From Thamnaconus septentrionalis (Eukaryota > Chordata > Actinopteri > Tetraodontiformes > Monacanthidae): a stretch of 64,000 bases of DNA. The stretch is from NCBI GenBank assembly GCA_009823395.1, contig CM020501.1, forward strand, positions 5,781,861-5,845,860. The letters are read 5' to 3'. Positions 50,242 through 60,118 of this stretch are shown piece after piece. Below the pieces are notes generated by a model. That model worked only from the letters and a program-made list of their open reading frames with translations. It did not search any database and was not told the DNA's origin. Position 1 is the stretch's first letter; each line of letters starts with the position of its first letter. The translations under genes were made by a program, and so were the position numbers.

Positions 50242-51894
50242 GACCAGTGGTCTCTACCACTAGGGGCGCTAAGGATACTGGTCGCGACCAGTTGCTGTCT
50301 GGCACGGACCAGTGGTCTCTACCACTAGGGGCGCTAAGGATACTGGTCGCGACCAGTTGCTGTCTGGCACGGACCAGTGGTCTCTACCACTAGGGGTGCT
50401 AAGGATACTGGTCGCGACCAGTTGCTGTCTGGCACGGACCAGTGGTCTCTACCACTAGGGGCGCTAAAGTTACCGGTCGCGACCAGTTGGTCTGGCACAG
50501 ACCAGTGGTCTCTACCACTAGGGACGCTAAGGATACCGGTCGCGACCAGTTGGTCTGGCACGGACCAGTGGTCTCTACCACTAGGGGTGCTAAGGATACT
50601 GGTCGCGACCAGTTGCTGTCTGGCACGGACCAGTGGTCTCTACCACTAGGGGTGCTAAGGATACTGGTCGCGACCAGTTGGTCTGGCACAGACCAGTGGT
50701 CTCTACCACTAGGGACACTAAGGATACCGGTCGCGACCAGTTGGTCTGGCACGGACCAGTGGTCTGTACCACTAGGGGTGCTAAGGATACTGGTCGCGAC
50801 CAGTTGCTGTCTGGCACGGACCAGTGGTCTCTACCACTAGGGGCGCTAAGGATACTGGTCGCGACCAGTTGCTGTCTGGCACGGACCAGTGGTCTCTACC
50901 ACTAGGGGCGCTAAGGATACCGGTCGCGACCAGTTGGTCTGGCACGGACCAGTGGTCTCTACCACTAGGGGTGCTAAGGATACTGGTCGCGACCAGTTGC
51001 TGTCTGGCACGGACCAGTGGTCTCTACCACTAGGGACGCTAAGGATACCGGTCGCGACCAGTTGGTCTGGCACGGACCAGTGGTCTCTACCACTAGGGGT
51101 GCTAAGGATACTGGTCGCGACCAGTTGCTGTCTGGCATGGACCAGTGGTCTCTACCACTAGGGGCGCTAAAGTTACTGGTCGCGACCAGTTGGTCTGGCA
51201 CAGACCAGTGGTCTCTACCACTAGGGACGCTAAGGATACCGGTCGCGACCAGTTGGTCTGGCACGGACCAGTGGTCTCTACCACTAGGGGTGCTAAGGAT
51301 ACTGGTCGCGACCAGTTGCTGTCTGGCACGGACCAGTGGTCTCTACCACTAGGGGCGCTAAGGATACTGGTCGCGACCAGTTGCTGTCTGGCACGGACCA
51401 GTGGTCTCTACCACTAGGGGCGCTAAGGATACTGGTCGCGACCAGTTGCTGTCTGGCACGGACCAGTGGTCTCTACCACTAGGGGTGCTAAGGATACCGG
51501 TCGCGACCAGTTGGTCTGGCACGGACCAGTGGTCTCTACCACTAGGGGTGCTAAGGATACTGGTCGCGACCAGTTGCTGTCTGGCACGGACCAGTGGTCT
51601 CTACCACTAGGGACGCTAAGGATACCGGTCGCGACCAGTTGGTCTGGCACGGACCAGTGGTCTCTACCACTAGGGGTGCTAAGGATACTGGTCGCGACCA
51701 GTTGCTGTCTGGCACGGACCAGTGGTCTCGACCACTAGGGGCGCTAAGGATACTGGTCGTGACCAGTTGGTCTGGCACGGACCAGTGGTCTCTACCACTA
51801 GGGGTGCTAAAGATACTGGTCGCGACCAGGTGCTGTCTGGCACGGACCAGTGGTCTCTACCACTAGGGGCGCTAAAGATACTGGTCGCAACCAG
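50242..51894 (+). repeat. Palindromic minisatellite, 25 full units plus one partial
   Basis: A 1,653-bp head-to-tail array. I counted 14 long units of 65 bp, 11 short units of 63 bp and a final 50-bp partial unit, which sums exactly to the observed length. Each unit starts GACCAGTGGTCTCTACCACT, whose AGTGGT-CTCT-ACCACT forms a hairpin, and continues to ACYGGTCGCGACCAGT; the version with T is a perfect 16-bp palindrome with an NruI core (TCGCGA). Long units join through TTGCTGTCTGGCACG, short units through TTGGTCTGGCACG. Variable sites (AGGGGC/AGGGGT/AGGGAC; GGATAC/AGTTAC/AGATAC) mark unit subtypes. Two of the 26 units vary in the NruI core (GGTCGTGACC near 51757; GGTCGCAACC near 51885). Open frames across it are by-products of the period. 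Confidence 0.95.
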
Positions 51895-52170
51895 CTCTAC
51901 AGTGGTCTGTCTGTTGTCTTTATCAGTTAATAAGTGGTCCGTGAAGTGGTTTTTGATTTTTAATGCACCTTTTCCATTCACTGCATATGTTGCCAGCACT
52001 AGTTAGTTAGTTGAATACATATCAAAGATCATAAACTTTTATCTATGAAATCTGCATACTGGTGTCGCGGATGACAGTTTTCAGACTTTGGTTGTTGCTG
52101 TCTGACTGTGAATTATGTGTCGCCTCCACCCACGGGGAACGAGTTCCTTGCTCGACGGGAACACGCACGC

Positions 52171-52713
52171 AGCAACTGGTCGTGGCCAGTATCTTCAGCG
52201 CCTCTAGTGGTCGTGACCATTGGTCTGTGTCAGAGCAGCAAGTGGATTAACTGATCCAGACAACAGACAGACCACAAGGAGCGCAGGACATACCACTGTA
52301 GAGCTGGTCGCAAGCGGTGAGTCACTGGTCAGTGCTTGGCAGCGACTGATCACGACCGGTGACTCACTGGTCAGTGCCAGGCAGCAGTCAGTCCGTGTCA
52401 GTGTTGTGACACACAAGTTGCTTTTAATCCTCAATAGACCACAAGATAGAATTGGTTCTTTATGCTTTATTTACAACGACAATGGAATTAAAGAGTGAGT
52501 TAGAGAGATTTAAGATCTCCAGAGCAATGTCATGGAGGGTGGGGGGCAATAAACAGTCTGTATAGACTATATTATTGACTGTATAGACTATATTATTGTC
52601 TATACTGCCTGTATAGACAATAATATAAACCCATGAGAAAAGAAAATAACTGCATTGTCAATAAATAATTAGAAATCACTTCACACAGAAAACAATAAAA
52701 ACACACCTCACAC

Positions 52714-52769
<56 letters not shown>

Positions 52770-53091
52770 AGAACACTGCAGTCGCATGCATAATGAGTCT
52801 ACATAATCTATGGCACTGTTAAAAACCCCTGTTTCTTTATTTTCTTTTAGCATAAGAGATTAAAACGACAGTAAAAAGTTTCCTAAAATAGCCACGCAGT
52901 TTAAATGATTGGAATAATAACAAATAAAACACAATTCAAGTGATAACCGTAACGTTCCCAACCATTAACCGAGAACCGTCCCACGCTGAAGGTGTGGCCA
53001 CCTCAGCCGGCGACCAACGAGAAAAGACATCGCGTCCACCGGTCTCACTATGGTAGACCGTCCCTTTGTACGGGATATATAGCGTGCGTGT
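52171..53091. other. Central region of the foldback-like element
   Basis: About 921 bp between the two arms. It starts with a diverged, inverted copy of the palindromic unit (about 52171-52240, with ACTGGTCGTGGCCAGT), followed by a second partial copy of right-arm sequence (about 52247-52312, ATTAACTGATCCAGACAACA onward). Next is a roughly 42-bp tandem doublet (52315-52400, GTCACTGGTCAGTGC-type), then short direct/inverted copies of TGTATAGACTATATTATT at 52557-52626 and a (TAA)n tract. No coding potential is recognised. The embedded second arm fragment suggests nested insertion or rearrangement. Confidence 0.6.
52714..52767 (+). repeat. (TAA)n microsatellite inside the element
   Basis: About 18 uninterrupted ATA/TAA repeats in the centre of the foldback-like element. 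Confidence 0.95.
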
Positions 53092-53458
53092 ACCCGTCGA
53101 GCGAGGCGCTTGTTCCCCGTGGGGGGGGGGGACTGCCGACACATAATTCACAGTCAGACAGCAACAACCAAAGTCTGAAAACTGTCATCCGTGACACCAG
53201 TATGTGGATTTGATAGATAAAAGTTTATGATCTTTGATATGTATTCAATTAACAGTGCTGGCAACATATGCAGTGAACGGAGAAGGTGCATTAAAAATCA
53301 AAAACCACTTCACAGACCACTTATTAACTGATCCAGACAACAGACAGACCACAAGGAGCACAGCACAGACCACTGTAGAGCTGGTCGCGACCAGTATCTT
53401 TAGCACCCCTAGTGGTAGAGACCACTGGTCCGTGCCAGACAACTGAATCGGCTACAAC
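53092..53458 (-). repeat. Right inverted arm with a single repeat unit
   Basis: About 367 bp, the inverse complement of the left arm of the foldback-like element. It carries one palindromic unit at roughly 53383-53445, including GGTCGCGACC and, read on the minus strand, the CTAAAGATAC variant found otherwise only in the last two left-arm units. It contains a G run (53120-53131) absent from the left arm. A stretch of about 24 bp next to its unit, around GGAGCACAGCACAGACC, is missing from the left arm. Confidence 0.85.
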
Positions 53459-54534
53459 CCCCTCTCGGAGAAGAGGAAGCAAAACAGGAAACAACAAAAG
53501 AGGCTTTACAGCTTTCAAATTTGAGGAAAATTAGAAAATTGAGCAATTTTTGTGGAATTGAAAATGTTACTTTTCTGAACTTTTGGCCAAGAACCATCTG
53601 TGGAGCTGCGCATCACAATTGCTCTCTCTCTTTCTCTCACTCTCTCGCCCCTCTCTCTATGACGGCAGCGTCTACCGTGCCATTTTTTCCCCTTCCAACA
53701 CTGTAATCTTTTTTCAGAAAGACAAGAAATTCACAAAATTACATCTCTAAATAGCCTGGAATGATGACATGAGCAGCAGTCTTGTGTGCCGAGAGATGTC
53801 TGACTCACGTATGCAACATAACAGCAACAGTGAAAGTGTACAAAATGTTGCCCGCAGAAAAGGTCCTCAAATACGAGACAGATTCAGAGTCCAGTCAAAC
53901 ATCAAACAGACTTTTTCCCTTTGGTGTGGTAATTTGTTGTTCTTCTCTTTGTGTTTTCCTCCTTTCTTTCTTTCCTTTGCTCGGCAAAGAATGGCACTGT
54001 CTCGCATCTCTTTGAGTGTGACCCTTCCCAACATGAAAACATTGATGAGTGGGGTCTTTCTTTCACAAAGAGTGAATCTAAACCCAACTCAAAATGAGCA
54101 GTCTCCCCACTTTACACTCTCTACTACACTCACAAAAACACTCATAAACCAACAGGTGCCTTTAACGATTCAGCATACACTTTCGCCGACTCAGATACTT
54201 GCATAAAAGGTAGTTGGAGGTTCATGAAACGGTAATTTTGTTTTTTTTGAAAATCTGGATTATTGCAATGTTTGGAGGCTGTAACTAGATAAAATCCAGT
54301 GGAGCCACAAACGACTGCAAGGGTGTGAGGCAGTGGGAGTCACACGTGTGTCGTCGGTGGCCAAAAGTTGAGTCCATTAAAGTTAAGTCAACGTAAACAG
54401 GCAATATGTGATTGCCATAGCTGTCAGATATACAGGAATAAAAAAAGCTATATTTATATTTGAAGCTCTCGAGGTGCGATTTCTTCAGTAGTAAATAAAG
54501 CACCACTTCACAAACCCTGTCTGTTGATATCCAA

Positions 54535-54655
54535 CCCTTTCTATCCTTTTGTTTACTAAGCTGGCCATGCGTGCATGTTGCTCGACGTGAACTTCTGCCT
54601 CCTCCCGTCCATCAGAACAGTTGCCCTGCCACCATTATAGCTAGAAGCAACGCAC
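54535..54655 (+). repeat. Dispersed repeat pair, copy B
   Basis: CTATCCTTTTGTTTACTAAG, TGCATGTTGCTCG, GCCTCCTCCCGTCCATCAGA and AGAAGCAACG match copy A (2455-2600) in order and spacing with many substitutions. Family unknown. Confidence 0.5.
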
Positions 54656-56715
54656 CATAACTTCAGAAAATATGTGCGAGTACCATCAAACCATGTCCTA
54701 ATGTCAGCAGTTTGGTGATGCTAAATGTAACCCTAAATCCAGAGTCACCCTCTAGTACCAGAACAAAACAAACAAACAAAAGACAAAAGTGATATAGTTT
54801 CATTTTAAATGGCTTTGGATGAATAAAATTCAACAGAACGTCACGTCTTACAGCAAAAGTGTCTTGCAAAAGCAGGCTTTGTTAAGGAAGAATGGGCCGG
54901 GAGTAGCTTTGAACACTGGATGTGGTTCACCTGTGGCCTTGCATACCTCATCTGACAAAATAGATCTTCAAGCTGAGAGTAGATTGGGTCGGCGATGTGT
55001 GAAACATCTTCTAGCCACAGAGTCCGCTCACACAAGGGACTTTAAATGAAAGAAGAAGATTAATGCTGACTTGGAGGTACGGGTCAGCAAAAATAAACCT
55101 GTTCCAACAGTGTTCCATCCGCTTTCTGCTTAACTGTCCAGTAAAGTGTTTAATGCTGTGGCCCCCAGAATAATATTTACTGCCGCAGTATGTCTCATGT
55201 CGCTGAGCGCCGAAGGCCATCTCAGTGTTTGTTACATTCAACTTTGTATTGATTATGCATAATTGCTAGATGTACGCCTTTCCCCTTGACTCTGCTCATG
55301 CCTAAAGAAGGTCATTGCTGTAAATCCAAAGTAGGAAAAGCTAATGAACTGGTAAAGATGAAGTGACTGGTATATCTTTGAGGTTATAGCTACTTGGACA
55401 AGGCCTTATGACCACATACACAAAGAGCCACGCCTGATATAAGTGAGGTGTCAGCTGTTTTAGATGTTCTAGAGCCTAGGATAAGGGATCTGAATATAAG
55501 GCTTGTAGGGCAAGCAACCATACAAAATAGAGGACACTTAAAGAAATACAAGTTAAAAACTACTCCGAGGTTGCTTACAATGAGAAAATGCAAAGAAAGC
55601 AAACAAAAAGGCACTGACATGGCAATTACAGGAGCAGATGTCTAGGACTCAAATCAGATTAAAAACAGATTTTTGATTATAAAAGATATGGGACTATGGG
55701 TCTTCATAGCGCTAAAACAGTTTCTAAACCGTCATTCACAGCAGTCACGCTGTCGAGATGAAGGAGGCTCAAAGATGAAGTCAAGGTCAGAGGAAAACCT
55801 TGCCGTGACATTAAAATAGTGATGGAGCGTAACGTCCTTTAGATGTGCAGGAATTGCTGGCACGCACACATTCGCAATGCGGTGGCAATAAAGAAAGGGA
55901 CCGTGGTAACTTAAAAAGATTGGATATTCCTCCCATGTTGGAATTTACAAGAGCATGTCAGTGTGGAAAGCATTAATGGTTGGGCATGCAGCGGCCATAA
56001 AAGAAAACTGTATAAAATTATGGATAGCATGTATGAACACTGACGGTATTTGCTGCGGTCTAACAAAAGGCCAATGATTTTAATCAACAGTTTATACTAA
56101 AAGCTTTTGTTCAGTTAACTGCAGATTACTGTCATTGCACATTATATTATTTTTTTAAAACTTATCGATAAAAATGGTTCAATGTTTCAGAAGAATAAAG
56201 ATAGCTAGATAGCTAGATAGATCGTGAATTAGAAGTAAAAATTTTCTTCTTTGTGTGGATTACAAAATTGTTTAAGGATGAAAAATACCAATTTGTGTAC
56301 CTTATTTTGTTTAAAAACAGCCATTGTTTGTACAGCAACATTGTCTTTGTTGCTGACTTCAATGACCTTCATGAGTCCCTCTACTGTAATCATAAATCAT
56401 AGAAATCTAAATACAATCCTGATACAGTGATTCCATGCAAGTCTCATTTTTAGCAGTTGGGGTTTTGAAAATTGCTGCAGTTGGCATGGTGGCAACAAGG
56501 GAAAAACATTTCATCTGTTTATATAAAAGCATGGCAGACCACTGACGACGTATCATGTTCAACAAGGGGCAACCCATTTCTTGGGGGGGTGATTTCAATC
56601 ACTAGCCATTGTGACTCAGTTTTTGGGGCCAAGGGTTAGTAGTTAAATTGAGGAAGGGGATGGGGCCTTAGAACATACACGTAGGCAAGAAAAGGGGGTA
56701 TAAATATAGGGCTGT

Positions 56716-56775
56716 CAGCGTTAATAGCGTTAATCGCGATTAGTTACATGCAATCCATAACGTGTTTTTAAATCG
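56716..56775. mobile_element. Short fish repeat fragment (tentative)
   Basis: GCTGTCAGCGTTAATAGCG followed by TTAATCGCGATTAGTTACAT resembles a dispersed fish repeat of the 'GCTGTCAA.CGTTAA..CGATTAAT' type. Short and unassigned. Confidence 0.35.
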
Positions 56776-56879
56776 CTATGGCGCTTCCGCGTCCGGTGTG
56801 AATCCGGCGTAAGCCTTTTTGTCCCTTTTACTAACCCGTAGTCAGCCCCTCTGGCCGATTTCTGATAGGAAATACTTTA

Positions 56880-56897
56880 CTATATATATATATATAT
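56880..56897 (+). repeat. (TA)n microsatellite
   Basis: About nine TA repeats. Confidence 0.85.
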
Positions 56898-59800
56898 ACA
56901 TATGTACAAAAATTACTTTTCTGTACTGTGTCAGTAATACCCATTTTCCTTACTTCTGCACTTATGGCAAGAGAAAGACAGCTCACGTCGAGCAGATGGC
57001 ACCTGTGAGTCTGATCAGTATGTTCATCAACCCAACAGTGAATATAGGGGAGAATCACAATGGATGGTCTTAAAATAAGTGTGTCTGTGAAGGTGTGTAT
57101 AAAGTCTTGGCAGAAATGACAACACTACTGCGCTCATATAGAAATGAATTAAGAGTTTTGAGCTGTTTAACATTCAAGGGCAAAACACTGACAAGTGATG
57201 TGAATGGTGCGTACCCCCATTTTTCAGATCTTGTCAAACTTTGAATAGTTCGTTGTACACAACAACAACAACAGCAACAACAACTGCTCTATAACCAAGC
57301 AAGGATGCAGAAGAACAGGGTGTCCGCTTGCACAATGGGGGGAAGGCAAGTCGGGGAAGGCAGTGTGAGGCTTTGGAGCGTGTTCTATTTGTGAATCGAG
57401 GGTCCTGCCATTGTTGTGCCCGATAATTCTTGCAGGTTACAGTGTGTAAACAGTTTTCCCAAAAGGCAGTAGCCCCATTCAAGCAAACCGACATGCCCAG
57501 GCACATTGCTGCAAAAATGGCTCAGTCCTGCTTTTGTGCAACACAGCAATGACTTCAGGGTTTTGATTTTGGGCTTCATCAGAACTTTGATTAAATAATC
57601 TTGTGTGATGTGCAGGAAAAATATAATGCCCAGTAGCCAGAACTTCTACTTAAGATTCCAAGTATCACATATTAAAATACAACTCCAAGAGCTCATGTGT
57701 AGTCGAGGCTAAATGATCATAAGCAGTTTTTAAAAGGGGGATTTAACAGAAGTTGTTGGCTAGTCTAGTAGTAATCTGAATAACTTTCACGATTTTACTT
57801 AATTTTCTATGAATGTGTCTGTGCACACATAGCTGATAAACTCATTGGAAGAAAAAAAAAAGGATCTAAAATGATTGCATAGTTTTTAGTTCTCCCCCTA
57901 TCACAGAGGTTTTACTCATACATCTTAACCCTTGACAATCTGCTTCATGTCCAGCCACACAAATATCTCATTCCCATTAACTGGCCAAGACAATGTGGAG
58001 GGATGTTCTGTGATCACTGCTGGGGAGGTCCTTTGGCAGGAGATTCTGATCTAATGAAATCCAAATTCATATGCATGTGCCACTCTACCATTTACTGTCT
58101 GATAAACTTATATGACACTGAGTTACTAAAGGGCAGGGGCAGCAGCATGTCTTCTTCAAGAAGTCTTCATTTATCCTTCGGAGAAGAAGAACTCAAAGGC
58201 AGACTTACCTTGTGTGAGCTTAAGTGTGTTTTAAAGACCTCAATTAACTTAGTGAATAAAGGTCAGTTATGCCACCAACCACTTTGACACTTATGTTAAT
58301 ATGCTAATAAGCTTACTAACTAACGGCCACTTGACAGGGAAAGCATGGCTGTCCTCCTGCCCTCATGATTACAAAGAGGTTACGAGTATTTTGGCTAAAA
58401 ATGGTGTTAATGATGGTGTTTCAAGACAAACTTGACTGAGTCTGTTTGATTGAACCACGCAAGCACTATGAAGACATTTTTATGTTTTTCATCTTTTTTT
58501 TTTACATTTAACTACATGGCCTCCCTGGGCTTTCATACTCCAACTGCCAGGATATGGAGATGTTCTTTAGATGAGCCAAAAAGTGTTTATGAAAACAAAA
58601 CTGTATTTACCTAAATGTAGTCCTGGCCAATTTACCACCCTTTTACTTCCTGTTTTAATTTACTAAGCCACTGCTTTTAGGCTCGTTAAAAGCGTTAATT
58701 TATCAACTCTGCACGGGCGACTGTGCATGCTGTGTTTCTTACCACTAATGGCATAAAATCATCTGACTCATTGAGGACTCAGCTACTGCATTTCTTCACT
58801 CAAAGCAGAATGTTGTGCTCTCATTTTAATTTCTGAAGCATTTCTTAGTAAGCATTAGTTTGAATATCATAATTTAGAGTATGGAAGGTTAGATACAGCA
58901 GTAAGTCATAAAACATTATCTTTCACAAGTAATTATTTAGGTTATCCCAGAGCTGACTAAGCATTCTATCTAGTATTTGTCTGTTTCGCATACATCATGC
59001 TTGCATTAGGTCAACTTAACATTTGGAAACAATGCTACAGTCGACCAGCCAAGCTTTCTTTGTCAATGTTTGCCTGTGCACCATGTTTTCATACATTTCG
59101 CACAGACCACACCTCAATGATCTTAACCACAGACTCAGTGTTACCTTTCTTAGCTAGTTCAATGAAAGGAAAGTATTTGGTGTGGATTTCATCAGTTAAC
59201 GGCAGCGTGATGTACTGAAACAACACATGTCAGTCGAAGTGAAAGGTCTTAGGTGATCTCTACGGCCAACCATGATGAAAAAGACAGTGAGTAAACTGGC
59301 TCTCAGTGTCCGGAGATTCTCACAGACAATCAATAACTCTTTCCTGAAAAAAAAAACCTTCAAGCTGTATTTACAAAAACTCTGACTATTTTTCGGCTGA
59401 TTGTGGGAGGGATCATCTAAAGTTTGTGAAGGGGCATTTTTTATTTTCATTTTTTCCCAATCCAATAGTTGTTTTGTCACAAAGTCACCTCATGGAGTAT
59501 AAACTTCCCTATCATACTTTAAGAAGGCAATGCAATGAAAAAAGTAAGGCTTTTTACAGTTTTGTATATCATGTAAGAATCTAGATGTGTTCACCCACGA
59601 ACACCTGAAGCAATTTTGAAATGTGATGTAACTTGTTTCCTATGAGTTGTAGGTTGTAGTTTAACGTTTCCACACTTTTTTATAAATACCATTTATGACA
59701 AGTTGGTGAGCCGACAAGACCCTGCAATAAGGAAATGGATTATGGAAACAAGGGTGTGTCTATATGTTTGTGTCTCCAAGGTTTACATGAAAAGAGCAAA

Positions 59801-59965
59801 AACCCAGTAATGTGGTTGATGTCCAAAAGTCATTACCGAGCCTTCACATGCGTTGCTTATACACTAGCATCACAAATCTATGTGTTCAGGATTTCTGAAA
59901 AATGACAAAGAGAGGTGTACACATGTGCATCCGTTCCATGACCCCATGTATAATTTAACACTGAC

Positions 59966-60118
59966 CTCCACCAGCTTGTTAGCATGTTCGCGGAACACCT
60001 GGGCGTACTCTTTGACCTCCTTCTCGTTGCCGCTCTTGGCTGCTTCGATGAGCACTAACAGGGGGACGTTGGTTTCCAGGAAGGAGTCTGAGATGTGGTC
60101 CATCACCGCCTTCCTCAA
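59966..60118 (-). CDS. ctnna2: alpha-catenin exon: vinculin-binding part of M1
   Basis: First ctnna2 exon in the window in transcription order. It is 153 bp, 51 codons, phase 0 at both ends. It starts LRKAVMDHISDSFLETN, continues through PLLVLIEAAKSGNEKEV, and ends REHANKLVE. In alpha-catenins this segment holds the amphipathic helix that becomes exposed when tension opens the M region and then binds the vinculin head. The acceptor is a pyrimidine-rich CTATTCCAG just above 60118; the donor is GTCAGTG just below 59966. No frameshift or stop is seen. The next exon continues VANLACSI, as in known alpha-catenins. The donor GTCAG is slightly non-consensus but acceptable. Confidence 0.93.

Larger units (their letters stand above)
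50214..53458. mobile_element. Foldback-like inverted-repeat element with expanded arm
   Basis: A 3,245-bp structure bounded by inverted sequence. The left end reads GTTGTAGCCAATTCAG; the right end is the inverse of GTTGTAGCCGATTCAG. The right arm (53092-53458, about 367 bp) matches the left arm (50214-52170) in inverse order throughout: terminal sequence, palindromic unit, a TTAATAAGTGGTCYGTGAAG stretch, an AATACATATCAAAGATCATA stretch, and an inner end near ACACGCACGC. Removing the 25 surplus repeat units from the left arm leaves about 354 bp, close to the right arm, so the array is an expansion inside one inverted repeat. The roughly 921-bp centre encodes no recognisable transposase. Sizes and inversions are read directly; transposon status is inference, because no target-site duplication was found. 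Confidence 0.75.
25259..59965 (-). other. ctnna2: ctnna2 large intron (34.7 kb)
   Basis: A 34,707-bp intron between the two exons that encode the vinculin-binding helix. Recognised contents: an L2-like LINE tail (26.66 kb), a GT/GA microsatellite (28.3 kb), a 13-bp hairpin (30.26 kb), a TIR element plus LINE tail (30.4-31.2 kb), TTAA MITEs (35.1 and 40.3 kb), a TIR element (43.5-44.1 kb), a CpG-rich block at about 44.9-45.4 kb, (TAA)n at 48.0 kb and the 3.2-kb foldback-like element (50.2-53.5 kb). Stretches at 26.0-26.6, 31.3-35.1, 35.6-40.3, 40.8-43.4, 45.5-47.9, 48.2-50.2 and 53.5-59.9 kb have no feature I can name. Some, such as 45.9-46.4 kb with an ATTTGCAT octamer motif near 45.97 kb, look like possible conserved noncoding DNA, but that cannot be shown here. 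No nested gene is seen. Confidence 0.88.
179..60118 (-). other. ctnna2: ctnna2 locus, internal part (seven coding exons)
   Basis: Minus-strand gene for an alpha-catenin, the protein that links the cadherin/beta-catenin complex at adherens junctions to F-actin; the alpha-N form acts mainly in neurons. The seven exons splice in frame with canonical GT-AG sites (phases 0, 0, 1, 1, 0, 0, 2). The encoded order is: vinculin-binding region of M1, M2/M3 bundles, acidic P-linker, first helix of the actin-binding domain. The paralogue choice rests on the linker reading EELEDDSDFEQEDYD, which is the alpha-N pattern; alpha-E has a DDSDFETEDFD-type linker. The VANLACSISNNEEGVKLVRM and VINAALTLAARPQSK segments also fit alpha-N better. 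Both ends of the gene lie outside the window. Family and orthology come from remembered protein sequences, not a search; alpha-E or a fish-specific duplicate is the main alternative. Confidence 0.88.

Noticed and set aside
50377..51866. Repeated open frames with VSTTRGAKDTGRDQL or VETTGPCQT peptides
   Set aside because: They follow directly from a 63/65-bp tandem repeat lacking stops in several frames on both strands. No start context or family supports a protein.
50242..51894. CRISPR-like array
   Set aside because: The units are contiguous with no unique spacers, and the host is a vertebrate. It is a minisatellite.
50200..53475. hAT-type ends (CAGTGG...CAACTG) with 8-bp target duplication for the foldback-like element
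   Set aside because: The sequences beside the CAG/CTG termini are inverse, not direct, copies (AGCCAATT and AATCGGCT), so they belong to the inverted repeat itself and give no hAT duplication.
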